Origin: Drouetiella sp036703255
GTDB lineage: Bacteria > Cyanobacteriota > Cyanobacteriia > Elainellales > Elainellaceae
Direction of reading: 5' to 3'
DNA length: 64,000 bases
NCBI GenBank assembly: GCA_036703255.1
Contig: DATNPL010000030.1
Span: forward strand, 1 to 64,000
Part shown: positions 17,695 to 26,269 of the stretch, in pieces
How positions within the stretch are numbered: position 1 is the first letter of the stretch
Layout: each line of letters opens with the position of its first letter
Made by a program: the position numbers and the translations under genes
Notes under the pieces: model-generated
Seen by the model: the letters and a program-made list of their open reading frames with translations, nothing else
What the model was told of the DNA's origin: nothing
The model's database searches: none

Positions 17695-18285
17695 CTAGAA
17701 AAATTTGCTGACCAAACAGCTAAAGCCTAGAAGTACAGGGCTAGTGAGTTCATCCTGAGAATAGAGAGTCGCGGTAAGCGTCAAGGCTGCATTCTCACGG
17801 CGGTACACCTCAACCATTTGTTCTTGCCAACTCACAATCCAGTATTCCAGCACGCCTCGAACTGAATAGAGCTTCAGTTTAGCTTCTCGTTCGGCAAAGC
17901 CGTGCCGGAGGCACTTGCGCCTTTCATTGGTCTTGCCAGGAGACAGTACCTCAATGACCAGTTCTGGTGCAGCGGTCAGATGCCCTGCCTCATCCAGCAG
18001 TCGCTCTAGACGCTCATAGCTTGCCCAAACGACATCAGGGATGACATTATCCGATTCTGAGAAGATCATGCCGGGGTTGATAGCGGCTTGACCTAAATCG
18101 CTCTGATCAGACCAAAGCTTTAAAGCAGTGCCAATATTGATGCATACGGCTTGATGTTTCCAATCAGGTGCCCTAGGCACAAAGAGTTCTCCATCAATAA
18201 TCTCGTAGCGCTTAGAGCGATCGCCCTCAAAAATTGCTAGATCAGCAGTTGTCCAACGGATGGGATTGGTGGTCGTGGACTGCAT
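17695..18285 (-). CDS. Uma2-family (DUF820) putative endonuclease
   Basis: About 196 residues from the ATG at 18285. It belongs to the Uma2/DUF820 family, highly expanded in cyanobacteria, with a PD-(D/E)XK-like core: YEIIDGELFV, IPDVVWASYERL, ELVIEVLSPGKTNE and AKLKLYSVRGVLEYWIV. Biological function is not established for the family. Between NERR and REAKLKLY the protein carries nine extra residues (KCLRHGFAE) that relatives normally lack, encoded by a GC-rich palindromic segment at 17890-17916 and keeping the frame. The insertion sits between two active-site strands and may impair the enzyme. Confidence 0.85.
   Translation of the reverse strand: MQSTTTNPIRWTTADLAIFEGDRSKRYEIIDGELFVPRAPDWKHQAVCINIGTALKLWSDQSDLGQAAINPGMIFSESDNVIPDVVWASYERLERLLDEAGHLTAAPELVIEVLSPGKTNERRKCLRHGFAEREAKLKLYSVRGVLEYWIVSWQEQMVEVYRRENAALTLTATLYSQDELTSPVLLGFSCLVSKFF
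17890..17916. repeat. 27-bp in-frame palindromic insert in Uma2 gene
   Basis: The forward strand contains CGTGCCGGAGGCAC, a small hairpin capped by GGA, plus GGCAAAGCCG. Removing exactly nine codons restores the usual family spacing. The GGA cap is the same as in the large intergenic hairpins. Confidence 0.6.
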
Positions 18286-18504
18286 AGAACCCTTCGCCCT
18301 GTTATTCTTCAATCATGTTCCTTAATCATAGGTCGCTAAATAGCCCCCCGCATTAGGATCACCCTCCGATCGCTGCTGTGGGCGATCGCTTCCGAAATAT
18401 TGACTTTGATCACTTCTGCCACAATATTCGTGTGTCTACGACTAGGTCAGCTCTCGGTCAAACACTTGACAGAGACGAATGTAAAGGGCAGAGTTCAAAG
18501 CCAA

Positions 18505-18544
18505 GAAAAAAGTAGTGCGTTAGGCGACGCCATAACACACTACT
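18505..18544 (-). terminator. probable terminator of ftsH
   Basis: Read on the minus strand, a 12-bp stem with one mismatch (arms 18511-18522 and 18533-18544) is followed by six T. This is canonical terminator polarity about 65 bp after the ftsH stop. The rest of 18286-18609 shows no gene. Confidence 0.7.
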
Positions 18545-18609
18545 GCTAATTATTTCGGTGCTTTAGGCTATCGCTAACAGCACCCTACAAATGTTTCTAC
18601 TAGGCTTGT

Positions 18610-20499
18610 CTAGAACTCCGCAACAACCTTGTCTTCTTCAATCTGGCTCCCTTCGGAGACAATTTGACTCAACATCGATCGCAAGTTGTCACCCTCAATC
18701 ACCTCTGTCTCTAGAAGCTGTAGAGAAATGGTTTCCAATAGCTCCCGGTTTTGATTGAGAATGTCGAGTGCCTGTTTATGGGCGTTCTCCACAATGGCTT
18801 TTACCTCTTGATCGATCGCCTCTGCGGTTTGAGGACTCACCAAACGGCGGGGATTCATCGGATCGCCACCCAAAAACTGGTTTTGCTGTCCCTGCTGATA
18901 GGCCAAAGGCCCCAATACCTTGCTCATGCCGTAGGTTGTTACCATACGTTCTGCCAGGTCTGTTGCCCGTTGCAGGTCATTCGATGCGCCTGTAGTGATG
19001 CTGCCAAAGACAATTTCCTCAGCCGATCGCCCACCCAACAGCGTCGCAATCTGACCATGCAGCTCTTCTTCACTCATCAAAAAGCGGTCTTCAGTCGGTA
19101 GCTGTAGGGTGTAGCCCAAAGCCGCCATCCCTCGGGGCACGATCGAGATTTTTTCAACCTGGCTCGTGCCTGTGACAGCAGTGCCCACCATCGCATGACC
19201 TACCTCGTGATAGGCCACAATTTTCTTCTCTTTCTCGTTCAAAACGCGGCTCTTTTTCTCTAGACCTGCCACCACCCGCTCGATCGCTTCTGCAAAGTCG
19301 GCCTGAGCTACTTCCGTGCGGCGATTACGAGCCGCTAGTAGTGCTGCCTCATTCACCAGATTGGCGAGATCGGCTCCGGCAAAACCAGGAGTACGGGTTG
19401 CGATCGCCTTCAAATCAATATCTGGCCCTAGCTTCACCTCTTTGGCATGAATTTCGAGAATGGCCTGCCGCCCGATCAAGTCAGGGCGATCGACCAAGAC
19501 TTGGCGATCAAACCGACCCGGCCGCAGCAAGGCTGGATCAAGGGTTTCAGGACGGTTAGTTGCTGCTAGCACAATCACCGTTGCGCCGCCAGCCGCAAAG
19601 CCATCCATCTCGGTCAAGAGCTGATTGAGGGTTTGCTCTCGCTCATCGTTGCCGCCATAGAAGCCGCTAGAGGCTCGGGATTTGCCGATCGCATCCAGCT
19701 CGTCAATAAAGATGATGCAAGGAGCCTGTTTTTTGGCTTGTTCAAACAGGTCACGCACCCGAGAAGAGCCAACGCCGACAAACAGCTCGACAAACTCAGA
19801 GCCAGAAATGCTAAAGAAAGGCACACCTGCCTCACCCGCAACAGCCTTTGCCAGAAGCGTTTTGCCTGTACCCGGAGGCCCAATGAGCAGCACGCCTTTG
19901 GGAATTCTGGCTCCAATTTGCGTAAAGCGCTCAGGCGTTTTGAGAAAATCTACGATTTCTACTAGCTCAGTCTTGGCTTCTTCTACGCCTGCCACATCAG
20001 CAAACGTGATCTTGCCAGACTCGCCCTCTACATAAACTTTGGCCTTGCTCTTGCCGATCGATAGCGCCCCTTGAGGGCCACCGCCGCGATTGAGGAAGAA
20101 CTGCCAGATGCCGACAAAAATTAACGGCGGAATCACCCAGCTCAACACGCTGCCAAACCATGCATTCTTTGGAGGAGGTGCTGCCGCAAACTCTACGCCA
20201 TTGTCTTCTAGACGCTTTGGCAACTCTAAATCAAAAATGGGGGTTGTAGAAAAGAGCTGTCCAGGTTGTCCATCCGCTTCCTTAAGCTGATAACGAATTT
20301 CGTTTTGGCCTACCGAAACCCTTGCTACTTCCTTATCCTGCACTTGATCAATAAACAGACTGTAGGGCACCTTGGGAACAGCAGGCCCTAGCAAACCCGG
20401 TAAGAAGACATTCGCCAACAAGAATAGTCCTGATACCAGCAGCAAAATATTACCAATCTGGCGAGAACGTGGGGGCTGAGGTTGGTCTTTAATCGCCAT
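18610..20499 (-). CDS. ftsH: ATP-dependent zinc metalloprotease FtsH
   Basis: 629 residues, typical of cyanobacterial FtsH. Two N-terminal TM helices (about 17-37 and 118-137) enclose an extracytoplasmic domain. The AAA+ domain has Walker A GPPGTGKT, Walker B IIFIDELDAIG and the second region of homology ATNRPETLDPALLRPGRFDR. The protease domain has the zinc motif HEVGH. FtsH hexamers degrade damaged membrane proteins, notably photosystem II D1 in cyanobacteria. Cyanobacteria have about four paralogues, and this one cannot be matched to a particular partner pair with certainty. The ATG at 20499 is well defined. Single-gene unit with a terminator near 18505. Confidence 0.97.
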   Translation of the reverse strand: MAIKDQPQPPRSRQIGNILLLVSGLFLLANVFLPGLLGPAVPKVPYSLFIDQVQDKEVARVSVGQNEIRYQLKEADGQPGQLFSTTPIFDLELPKRLEDNGVEFAAAPPPKNAWFGSVLSWVIPPLIFVGIWQFFLNRGGGPQGALSIGKSKAKVYVEGESGKITFADVAGVEEAKTELVEIVDFLKTPERFTQIGARIPKGVLLIGPPGTGKTLLAKAVAGEAGVPFFSISGSEFVELFVGVGSSRVRDLFEQAKKQAPCIIFIDELDAIGKSRASSGFYGGNDEREQTLNQLLTEMDGFAAGGATVIVLAATNRPETLDPALLRPGRFDRQVLVDRPDLIGRQAILEIHAKEVKLGPDIDLKAIATRTPGFAGADLANLVNEAALLAARNRRTEVAQADFAEAIERVVAGLEKKSRVLNEKEKKIVAYHEVGHAMVGTAVTGTSQVEKISIVPRGMAALGYTLQLPTEDRFLMSEEELHGQIATLLGGRSAEEIVFGSITTGASNDLQRATDLAERMVTTYGMSKVLGPLAYQQGQQNQFLGGDPMNPRRLVSPQTAEAIDQEVKAIVENAHKQALDILNQNRELLETISLQLLETEVIEGDNLRSMLSQIVSEGSQIEEDKVVAEF

Positions 20500-20878
20500 T
20501 TTGTTTAGCGTTCCTTTTTAGAATTTCTTTGATCTATTAGCTTCGGCAGCTCTGACTCATGGTGACTGGGCAATGCCTATGCAATGCGCCTGGGGTTTCC
20601 ACAGTGTGTCAGAACCCGATGCTTTTACAAGGTTTCTACGAGGTCGCTGACCTGATGAAACTTATTGAAGTCAAATTCCTCATCTATGACCTGTTTCCAG
20701 GCAGAGACGGAGTCTTGAAATGCGATCGCTCCAATCAAGAACCCGCAGATAGCTGGAGCGAACGAGAGCCTTGAAAGTGCTCACATGCTTATTCTAAGGG
20801 GTTTCACCTATAGGGCTTTGTACGGGGATCACGCCACTGCAACGATCGCATAAACCCCACAGGCTCCATATGTCAGAC
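20500..20878. other. intergenic region upstream of ftsH
   Basis: 379 bp between ftsH and the DUF2949 gene, both on the minus strand. A forward open frame at 20559-20774 has no family features and is probably spurious. I see no hairpin or repeat. The part next to ftsH should hold its promoter. Confidence 0.5.
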
Positions 20879-21076
20879 TTAATACGCAGTTTCCATCCAG
20901 TCAAATATCTTGTCCAACTGTTCCAGGGTTATCAGCCCATACTGCCAAAGCACCATAGGAAGATTTGCACCCTGCTCTGGCTGACGCAGCGCTAGAGCGA
21001 TTGCTGGGGTCGGCAAAGCTAGCTCTTCGCGCAAAAACTGAATGAGGCGAGTTTGGGCTGTAGACTCTGTTGCCAT
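20879..21076 (-). CDS. DUF2949 small protein
   Basis: 65 residues. The pattern LIQFLREELALPTPAIALAL followed by PMVLWQYGLITLEQLDKIFDW matches DUF2949, a small cyanobacterial family of unknown function. It is predicted all-helical and soluble. Transcribed alone on the minus strand, and the long AT-rich region upstream should contain the promoter. Confidence 0.85.
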   Translation of the reverse strand: MATESTAQTRLIQFLREELALPTPAIALALRQPEQGANLPMVLWQYGLITLEQLDKIFDWMETAY

Positions 21077-21484
21077 GACGTTCAGGGGGATTGAGATAAA
21101 TAGTTTTTTAAGTTTCGTAACTTAATTTCAGAATTAATAGTCGGCATTATAGCGACAATAGGACGCAGTTGGAATGCTTTGAGGGAAAAATTTAATAGGT
21201 TCGATCGGCTTAAAGCTAGGCTGACTGAGGTGATCTTGGCTTAAAGCTACACTCTAAAAATCAGCCTTGAGGCTTAAAAATATTGTGGCTTGTCTCTGCT
21301 GCAAGGCGGCAAAAATGAGAGCAATTATGAAAACCGCTATAGGACTTGTGTACTATAACTTAAAAAGTTAGTCTTTTAAAGGGCAATCTTTTACGAATTA
21401 TTTAGGTAAAAATAATTCAGCGTTACGCAGGTTCGCCTGCGCTGAGATTCCAAACTTTGCCCCATGAACGCTGCTACTCGATCG

Positions 21485-21534
21485 ACAAGCCCCAGGATGT
21501 GAAAGCTGCACGGCTTTCACATCCTGGGGCTTGT
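21485..21534. repeat. perfect 22-bp inverted repeat
   Basis: The arms 21485-21506 and 21513-21534 are exact complements (left arm starts ACAAGCCCCAGGATG) with a six-base loop TGCACG. There is no adjacent T run, so it is not a typical intrinsic terminator. Confidence 0.85.
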
Positions 21535-21603
21535 GCATAGTATGATACGCCTCTAAAAAATCAGTTTCCCAAGGCTGATAGCACCCTGGAAAACCGATTC
21601 TTA

Positions 21604-21638
21604 GGATTGTGTGACGCTCTCCGTCCGTCACACAATCC
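21604..21638. repeat. 13-bp inverted repeat
   Basis: The arms GGATTGTGTGACG and CGTCACACAATCC enclose a nine-base loop. It lies 100 bp beyond the stop of the DUF760 gene on the minus strand. Confidence 0.75.
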
Positions 21639-21738
21639 CGACTACGAAATCTCCACTGAAAATGGCTAACTCTGCTGACCGATGCTCAACGTCAGCTCCC
21701 AGAGCTTTCATATTCGACATTTACGTTGGCTCAAGCTC

Positions 21739-22080
21739 TTACTCTGAGTCAGTCGCACCCAACTCTAGCGATCGCACAGACTGCTCAAGACTCAAGCGCT
21801 GCTCAGCATTGCGCAAAAAGTAGCCGCTAATCATGGCAGAAGCCATCATCCGTCCCAAATTTTCACGGCTGGTCGTGATTGTGACTCCAAACTGCTCAGA
21901 GGGCAGTCCACCTAGCATGCCAACTATATTCCGTTCAATCACCTGAAGCACCTCTACCGACTCAGGCTTAGAGAGCTGAGCTGCCGTTTCAGGACTCATG
22001 GACTGCACATATTGCCACAGGGTATTGGGTGTGTCACTACCACCAAACAATCCAGCAAGGCGATCGGTTGCATCATTCAT
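21739..22080 (-). CDS. DUF760 family protein
   Basis: 113 residues with the family hallmarks LWQYVQSMSPETAAQLSKPE, NIVGMLGGLPSEQF and TITTSRENLGRMMASAMISG, then YFLRNAEQRL. DUF760 proteins are found in cyanobacteria and plants (chloroplast). Plant members have been linked to light or stress responses, but the bacterial function is unknown. The product should be soluble and helical. The ATG at 22080 is well placed. Confidence 0.9.
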   Translation of the reverse strand: MNDATDRLAGLFGGSDTPNTLWQYVQSMSPETAAQLSKPESVEVLQVIERNIVGMLGGLPSEQFGVTITTSRENLGRMMASAMISGYFLRNAEQRLSLEQSVRSLELGATDSE

Positions 22081-22562
22081 AGGTTAATAACCTCTTTTAG
22101 ATATCTAGCACAAAGCTCTAGATTCAAAGCTCTGTTCGATTAAGCTAACTGTAACAATTCATTCAGCTAACCCGAAGTGAGCAGAACCGAACCCTGAGAG
22201 TCGGTTTGTCGCACTTTGGTCAAATTTCTGCCGTTATTCCTGGCTCAAATCCAAAAATTTCGTTACAACCGTTAACAGAGTCAAGTCACAGCATCAAATC
22301 AGCAGCAGGGAGTCCGATTCATGGGTTTTAGCGGGATACATTTTCGAGTTTTGGGAACAATTTGATCAGCAGATGTGTAGTTTGCCCAAGCGGCAAAACC
22401 GCCTTGAGAGCCGTCAGTAGAAGCTAGGGTGTGTTTTGAACCTGGACAGGCTAGTTTCAACCCTGCACCCGGAGAATAAGCTTTTAGCAACAGAAGCTTT
22501 TCTACCCGAATCCTGCTCCCTTTTCAGCTTTTCTAATTCAGGTGCTTCTGTAGGAGACAGTT
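22081..22562. other. intergenic region between divergent genes
   Basis: 482 bp separating the DUF760 gene (minus) from the gene at 22563 (plus); promoters for both should lie here. The minus-strand frame at 22299-22490 has no family features. A GTAGGAGACAG sequence just before 22563 provides its Shine-Dalgarno. Nothing else recognised. Confidence 0.5.
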
Positions 22563-22934
22563 ATGTTTAGCGGTTCTGATTTACAAAGTTTTGATTCGCT
22601 CAGTCCCGATTCACCGCAAAACAAAGGGCTAGAGGCCAGTTCTGTCGATTTATTGTTGTCTAAGCAGTCAGCTAGAAACATGACGCCAATTTTTTCGCAG
22701 AAGGCTGTTGAGCGGTGTCATGTAATTTTGCCAGATACGCCGCAGCCCACAGGTGCAATTCGCTATGAAGGGCAGTATTATGCCTTTGTCAAATTTTTCC
22801 CTACAGTAGAAGTTGCACGCCAAAAAGCTGCTTTGATGACTCAACGGGGCAACCGCGTTTTGCTAACTCGCGTGCCTAAGGGGTTAGTTTTGTGGGTGTT
22901 AGAAGCCGATGCGCGACGCGTCGAGAAGCCGTAA
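22563..22934 (+). CDS. hypothetical protein
   Basis: 123 residues. The first ~40 are Ser/Asp-rich and look disordered. A compact domain follows: CHVILPDTPQPTGAIRYEGQ, then YYAFVKFFPTVEVARQKAAL and NRVLLTRVPKGLVLWVLEAD, suggesting an alpha/beta fold. A good Shine-Dalgarno (GGAG) precedes the ATG. I do not recognise the family. The last codons (EADARRVEKP) come from a GC-rich palindromic stretch, GATGCGCGACGCGTCG, that looks added to the 3' end. Confidence 0.7.
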   Translation: MFSGSDLQSFDSLSPDSPQNKGLEASSVDLLLSKQSARNMTPIFSQKAVERCHVILPDTPQPTGAIRYEGQYYAFVKFFPTVEVARQKAALMTQRGNRVLLTRVPKGLVLWVLEADARRVEKP

Positions 22935-23060
22935 GGCTCGGAAAGGCTGTAGAATGTCAGCCTTTAGACTGAAGACGAGATCACAATGGCTGCAAGCTGT
23001 AAACACAGACTATAGACTACTGAAAGCTGCCATTTCTTGTCTTGTGAGAGATATTTGTTC

Positions 23061-23324
23061 GTGAGTCCCAAACGTCTACCTCAAACCACTGCTCATGTGC
23101 GCGTCACCTATCAGTCTTGGCAACAAGGCGCGATCGCAGGTGAGGTGAGAGCGGGTCAATATGAGTGGCAATTTCACTGGCAGTTTCGTCAGGGTCAGCT
23201 TTCTGTAGAGCCTTCGCTGGGTCGCGCACTGATCAAAGAACCTCTAAGTCGTTTTTTAGAACAGAGCGACTATCAGCTTGAACCAGGTGGCGACTACTGC
23301 TTTACGATTCGCGCGGATATTTGA
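23061..23324 (+). CDS. DUF3146 family protein
   Basis: About 87 residues from the GTG at 23061 (MSPKRLPQTTAHVRVT). A TTG at 23037 is also in frame but adds residues not typical of the family. The core contains QGAIAGEVRAGQYEWQFHW, SLGRALIKEPLSRFLE and a final DYQLEPGGDYCFTIRA, which I recognise as DUF3146, a short cyanobacterial family predicted to be beta-rich. Function unknown. Stands alone. Confidence 0.85.
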   Translation: MSPKRLPQTTAHVRVTYQSWQQGAIAGEVRAGQYEWQFHWQFRQGQLSVEPSLGRALIKEPLSRFLEQSDYQLEPGGDYCFTIRADI

Positions 23325-23803
23325 GGATAGCAAGTTAAATAAAGCTAAAGATTTTTGGAAACTGTAGCCCACTTGGTTCAAAAGTCTTTCAGGTTCGCTG
23401 ATTCACAGATAAGGGAAAGCCCTCCAAACTACTCGATAAATTGTCAAATGTCTGTGAATGCAGCCCCATTGCCGCAAAATCTCAGTGAAGCATAAAGTTT
23501 TGAGATCTACTTACTGCCAACAGGGAAAAATCTTCTGTGGTAAGCCAGTATTTGAGGTGAAGTCGCTTCGAGTTTAGCCCGCCTCCTTGAGTCAGGCCAA
23601 ACCTAGCGGCAATACCTCAGTCCTTTTCGGTTGAAGTTGTCAGTTAGAGCATTTCAGTTAGCCCCTGATTTTCCCCTGCTAAGAATCCTCTGTTTTGGTG
23701 TGGTGGTGTTTTGGTGTGAAGGCGTTTTGAGGAGAGGGGGGGCAGCTGAAACCGAGAAGGATTGAAAGTCCCCTGCTGTTTAGCTGCTTCAATTCTTTAA
23801 CTT
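23325..23803. other. 479-bp region, possible structured leader of RlpA-like gene
   Basis: No gene is visible. Between 23550 and 23630 several complementary segments occur: TGAGGT with ACCTCA enclosing GAAGTCGCTTC and further GC-rich pairs. This could be a folded 5' leader, but it does not match a riboswitch consensus I know. G-rich sequence lies at 23735-23750. Confidence 0.35.
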
Positions 23804-24163
23804 ATGAATATTTCCTCATCTTCACTGAAATTTTCAGTGGCTATTGCGCTGGCTAGTTTGGGCGTTGCTGAACCCGCAAAATCACAAACAGAATGCGGCA
23901 TGGCAGCCTATTACGACAGTGGCTCTGTAACCGCCAACGGCGAAGCCTTTGACCCAAGCGCACTAACTGCGGCGCATCCCTGGATACCCATAGGCTCGTG
24001 GGTGACTGTAGTCGATCAAGATAATGGCAGGGAAGTGAATGTGCGAATCAATGATCGCGGCCCTTGGTCAGGTGGTTTTATTGTCGATCTGACTCCTGCT
24101 GCCATTAATGCGATCGATCCACATCAAACGTCTGATGTGCGTAACGTCTGCCTCTATTGGTAA
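23804..24163 (+). CDS. RlpA-like double-psi beta-barrel protein, secreted
   Basis: 119 residues. A signal peptide (residues 1-27, ending AEPAKSQ) is followed by a compact DPBB domain: CGMAAYYDSGSVTANGEAFD, SALTAAHPWIPIGSWVTVVD and VNVRINDRGPWSGGFIVDLT. The essential Asp of the lytic transglycosylase site (INDRGP) is present. RlpA-type proteins cleave or bind peptidoglycan glycan strands lacking stem peptides. This copy is much shorter than E. coli RlpA, having no SPOR domain. The 479-bp upstream region is unusually long. Confidence 0.88.
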   Translation: MNISSSSLKFSVAIALASLGVAEPAKSQTECGMAAYYDSGSVTANGEAFDPSALTAAHPWIPIGSWVTVVDQDNGREVNVRINDRGPWSGGFIVDLTPAAINAIDPHQTSDVRNVCLYW

Positions 24164-24214
24164 TGCATCTACTGGCAAAGCCCATACCCAGAAAGCACTG
24201 CGCAATTCGACGAT

Positions 24215-24254
24215 GAAGTCTACTTTGGCAGGCGCGTCTGCCAAAGTAGACTTC
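24215..24254. terminator. 17-bp hairpin between convergent genes
   Basis: The arms GAAGTCTACTTTGGCAG and its exact complement flank loop GCGCGT. It sits between the stop of the RlpA-like gene (24163) and that of the YqgF-like gene (24285), a position fitting a bidirectional terminator, although no T run follows. Confidence 0.55.
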
Positions 24255-24284
24255 GCAACCAGCTCTTGCAGAGTCATCAGCGCT

Positions 24285-24737
24285 CTATTCTGGATGCATT
24301 TCGTGGGTAAGCTGTCCCAGATAGCGCTCAATCAGCAAGATAGCCACAATATCGTCAATCGGTCGTGGCAGCCCTCTCATGCCTTCAGGAATCAGGCGAG
24401 ACAGACCTCTCGGAGGATACATTTGCCAATAGCGATCGCGAGCTTGCAAAGTGCTGTGTCGCTCATCAACCAAAATAATTCGCGGCGGTTCTGGCAAGTC
24501 GCTGCTGAGTTTCTGTTTCCATTCTTTGGCGCTCGTCTGATCGCCGACTACCAGGGTGGAAATTGGGAATTTTTGGCGCAGCGTCTGGATCGTGGCGATC
24601 GCCTCACTAGCTGAAATTACTTCGTGGTAGTAGAGGTTGCGATCGACTCCCATCACCGCCAAGCCACACTTCTGACGACCCGGATCAAAGCCCAAGATCA
24701 TGGGCTGAGAAGAACTGTCAAAAAGTGTGGGTGCCAT
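24285..24737 (-). CDS. YqgF/RuvX-like RNase H-fold nuclease
   Basis: About 150 residues from the ATG at 24737 (MAPTLFDSSSQ). The RNase H-like core has MILGFDPGRQKCGLAVMG with the first catalytic Asp, LVVGDQTSAKEW, the Glu strand RIILVDERHST and the final Asp in PIDDIVAILLIERYL. The family includes the pre-16S rRNA processing factor YqgF and Holliday-junction resolvase-like proteins. This version is diverged from canonical YqgF, and a role in rRNA or DNA processing is only inferred. It lies 85 bp downstream of the ABC-type binding protein gene. Confidence 0.8.
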   Translation of the reverse strand: MAPTLFDSSSQPMILGFDPGRQKCGLAVMGVDRNLYYHEVISASEAIATIQTLRQKFPISTLVVGDQTSAKEWKQKLSSDLPEPPRIILVDERHSTLQARDRYWQMYPPRGLSRLIPEGMRGLPRPIDDIVAILLIERYLGQLTHEMHPE

Positions 24738-24821
24738 GCAGGGAATAATTATGAACTCTGACCTTAATGTACAAGAATTTATCAAATTCTATAGGGTAGG
24801 AGAAAGCTGAGTACCGAACTC

Positions 24822-26150
24822 CTATGGATTGGGTTCAACCTGGCCGATCTCTCGGATTTTGCCCTGCATATCTACAGTCCAAATCTCGTAGCTACTGCTG
24901 ACATCACCGTTTGCATCCAGATCAACCTTGCCGCTTGCCCCCTGGTAGTTAATATCCTTGCCATCTCGCAAATGCTGCAAGGCTTCACATAAGTCTGCCA
25001 CTTCTATCCCTGGAGCATTTGCCACTTCTCGCAACTTACCCCGGATGGCGTCACCTTGATTGGATTTTGCCGCTTCAGCTGCCAGCACAAGCAGCGCGGC
25101 AGCATCCCACGTTTGAGGTGCGTAGATACCTGGAGATTCGGTCTGTGCCTCTTCCCAGATCTTTAGAAAGCTGTCGTTTTCAACATTTTTAGCGCTAGCA
25201 GCGATACCGATTGTTCCCTCGGGTAGAAAGGGCTGGGTGGTCGTTCCCGTAAGGCTATTGACGGGATTGCGAATGCGATCGCTTAACAGGAGCTGTACCC
25301 CTTCGAGTAAGCCCAGCTCGTCAGCAGATTGCAGCAGCAGACTACCCGTATCAGGATTGAGATCTCCTACAACTGCATCAGGCATTGTACCTGCTGGGTA
25401 AAAGGCCGCAAAAGCTTCCTCGTCAAAGCGATCGCCCTGCGGATTGTAGCGGGTTGGATTGGCCTTGTTGAGGACAGTTCCCCCCGATTTTTCAAAGGCA
25501 GCAATGAAGGCTTTCTCAAACCGAATGCCGCTCTCGGTGTTGAGGACGACGGTAGAAACTGTTTTGAATCCCCTATTTTTGGCTAACTGTGCCAGGACGA
25601 TCGCTTGGGTCGTGTCGGCAGGAATGGTTCTATTCCAAAACCCCTGAAAATCACCTTTCTTCGATCGTTCTGTAAAGACCGAGCTGGTATTGCTGGAAGA
25701 AATCAGCGGAATTTTGTAGGGAACCGTCGCTTCTAGTTCAGCAATGGTTGAGGCTTCACTGCCAAACACGCTAATCACAGCATTGACTTGCGCCTCGGTC
25801 GCCAACTCTTTGATCAGACTCGCGTCTGTTTTGGGACTGAGCGGCGCTTCCTCGACCACCAAGCTCACAGGGGCATCATTAACGCCGCCACAGGAGTTTA
25901 CTGTACTGGTAAGCAAAGGCAGCACCTCTAAAATAGACTGGCTCATGGTGCCTAGAGTGCCTGTGGTAGGCACCAAAATGCCTAGCTTTAGACCTGGTGA
26001 TGGCATCACCGCCAATGGCTCTACGCTCTGTTGAGGTAAGGGCGATCGCTGGCAGGCAGCCAAGCTACCCACGATTCCCATGAAAACACAGACCCAGGTT
26101 GTGGCTTGGAGGAAGCTTTTGCTGTTCTTTAAACCAACATGCTTAGTCAA
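24822..26150 (-). CDS. branched-chain amino-acid-type substrate-binding lipoprotein
   Basis: 442 residues. The N-terminus has a hydrophobic stretch ending in the lipobox SLAACQR, so the protein is membrane-tethered. The rest is a type I periplasmic binding fold (Peripla_BP_6): LKLGILVPTTGTLGTMSQSI, NAVISVFGSEASTIAELE, ISSSNTSSVF and IWEEAQTESPGIYAPQTWDA. Relatives bind amino acids, amides or urea and work with ABC permeases, but none are encoded nearby, so it may serve a distant transporter or act as a sensor. The frame opens with TTG at 26150 and no strong Shine-Dalgarno is seen, so the start is uncertain. Confidence 0.88.
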   Translation of the reverse strand: MTKHVGLKNSKSFLQATTWVCVFMGIVGSLAACQRSPLPQQSVEPLAVMPSPGLKLGILVPTTGTLGTMSQSILEVLPLLTSTVNSCGGVNDAPVSLVVEEAPLSPKTDASLIKELATEAQVNAVISVFGSEASTIAELEATVPYKIPLISSSNTSSVFTERSKKGDFQGFWNRTIPADTTQAIVLAQLAKNRGFKTVSTVVLNTESGIRFEKAFIAAFEKSGGTVLNKANPTRYNPQGDRFDEEAFAAFYPAGTMPDAVVGDLNPDTGSLLLQSADELGLLEGVQLLLSDRIRNPVNSLTGTTTQPFLPEGTIGIAASAKNVENDSFLKIWEEAQTESPGIYAPQTWDAAALLVLAAEAAKSNQGDAIRGKLREVANAPGIEVADLCEALQHLRDGKDINYQGASGKVDLDANGDVSSSYEIWTVDMQGKIREIGQVEPNP

Positions 26151-26269
26151 GTGTGAACCGTCTCCATGCTATTTGAGGCTGGATTGTAGACGGCAGATGT
26201 CCTGAAAAGTTCGCATATCTCTAAAAGAGTCTAGAAAATCAACGGGTTTCACCATCGCCCTTAGCCAGC

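Larger units (their letters stand above)
21077..21738. other. 662-bp gene-free interval with four hairpins
   Basis: No convincing coding sequence. The interval holds four hairpins: GAATTATTT/AAATAATTC (21395-21418), CGCAGG-TTCG-CCTGCG (21426-21441), the 22-bp perfect palindrome at 21485-21534 and a 13-bp one at 21604-21638. Short frames across the palindromes (for example 21398-21631) are incidental. An unannotated small RNA is possible. Confidence 0.6.

Noticed and set aside
15000..18300. prophage or integrative element covering the accessory patch
   Set aside because: No integrase, phage structural gene, tRNA att site or direct repeats bracket the region; the RAYT and Uma2 genes are common chromosomal residents.
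21398..21631. 77-codon minus-strand frame
   Set aside because: It is translated across two large palindromes and has no family features.
22299..22490. 63-codon minus-strand frame upstream of 22563
   Set aside because: No ribosome site, no similarity recognised, and it lies in the divergent promoter region.
23325..23803. c-di-AMP (ydaO-type) riboswitch before the RlpA-like gene
   Set aside because: The conserved blocks of that riboswitch, as I know them, are not present; reported only as an unidentified possible leader structure.
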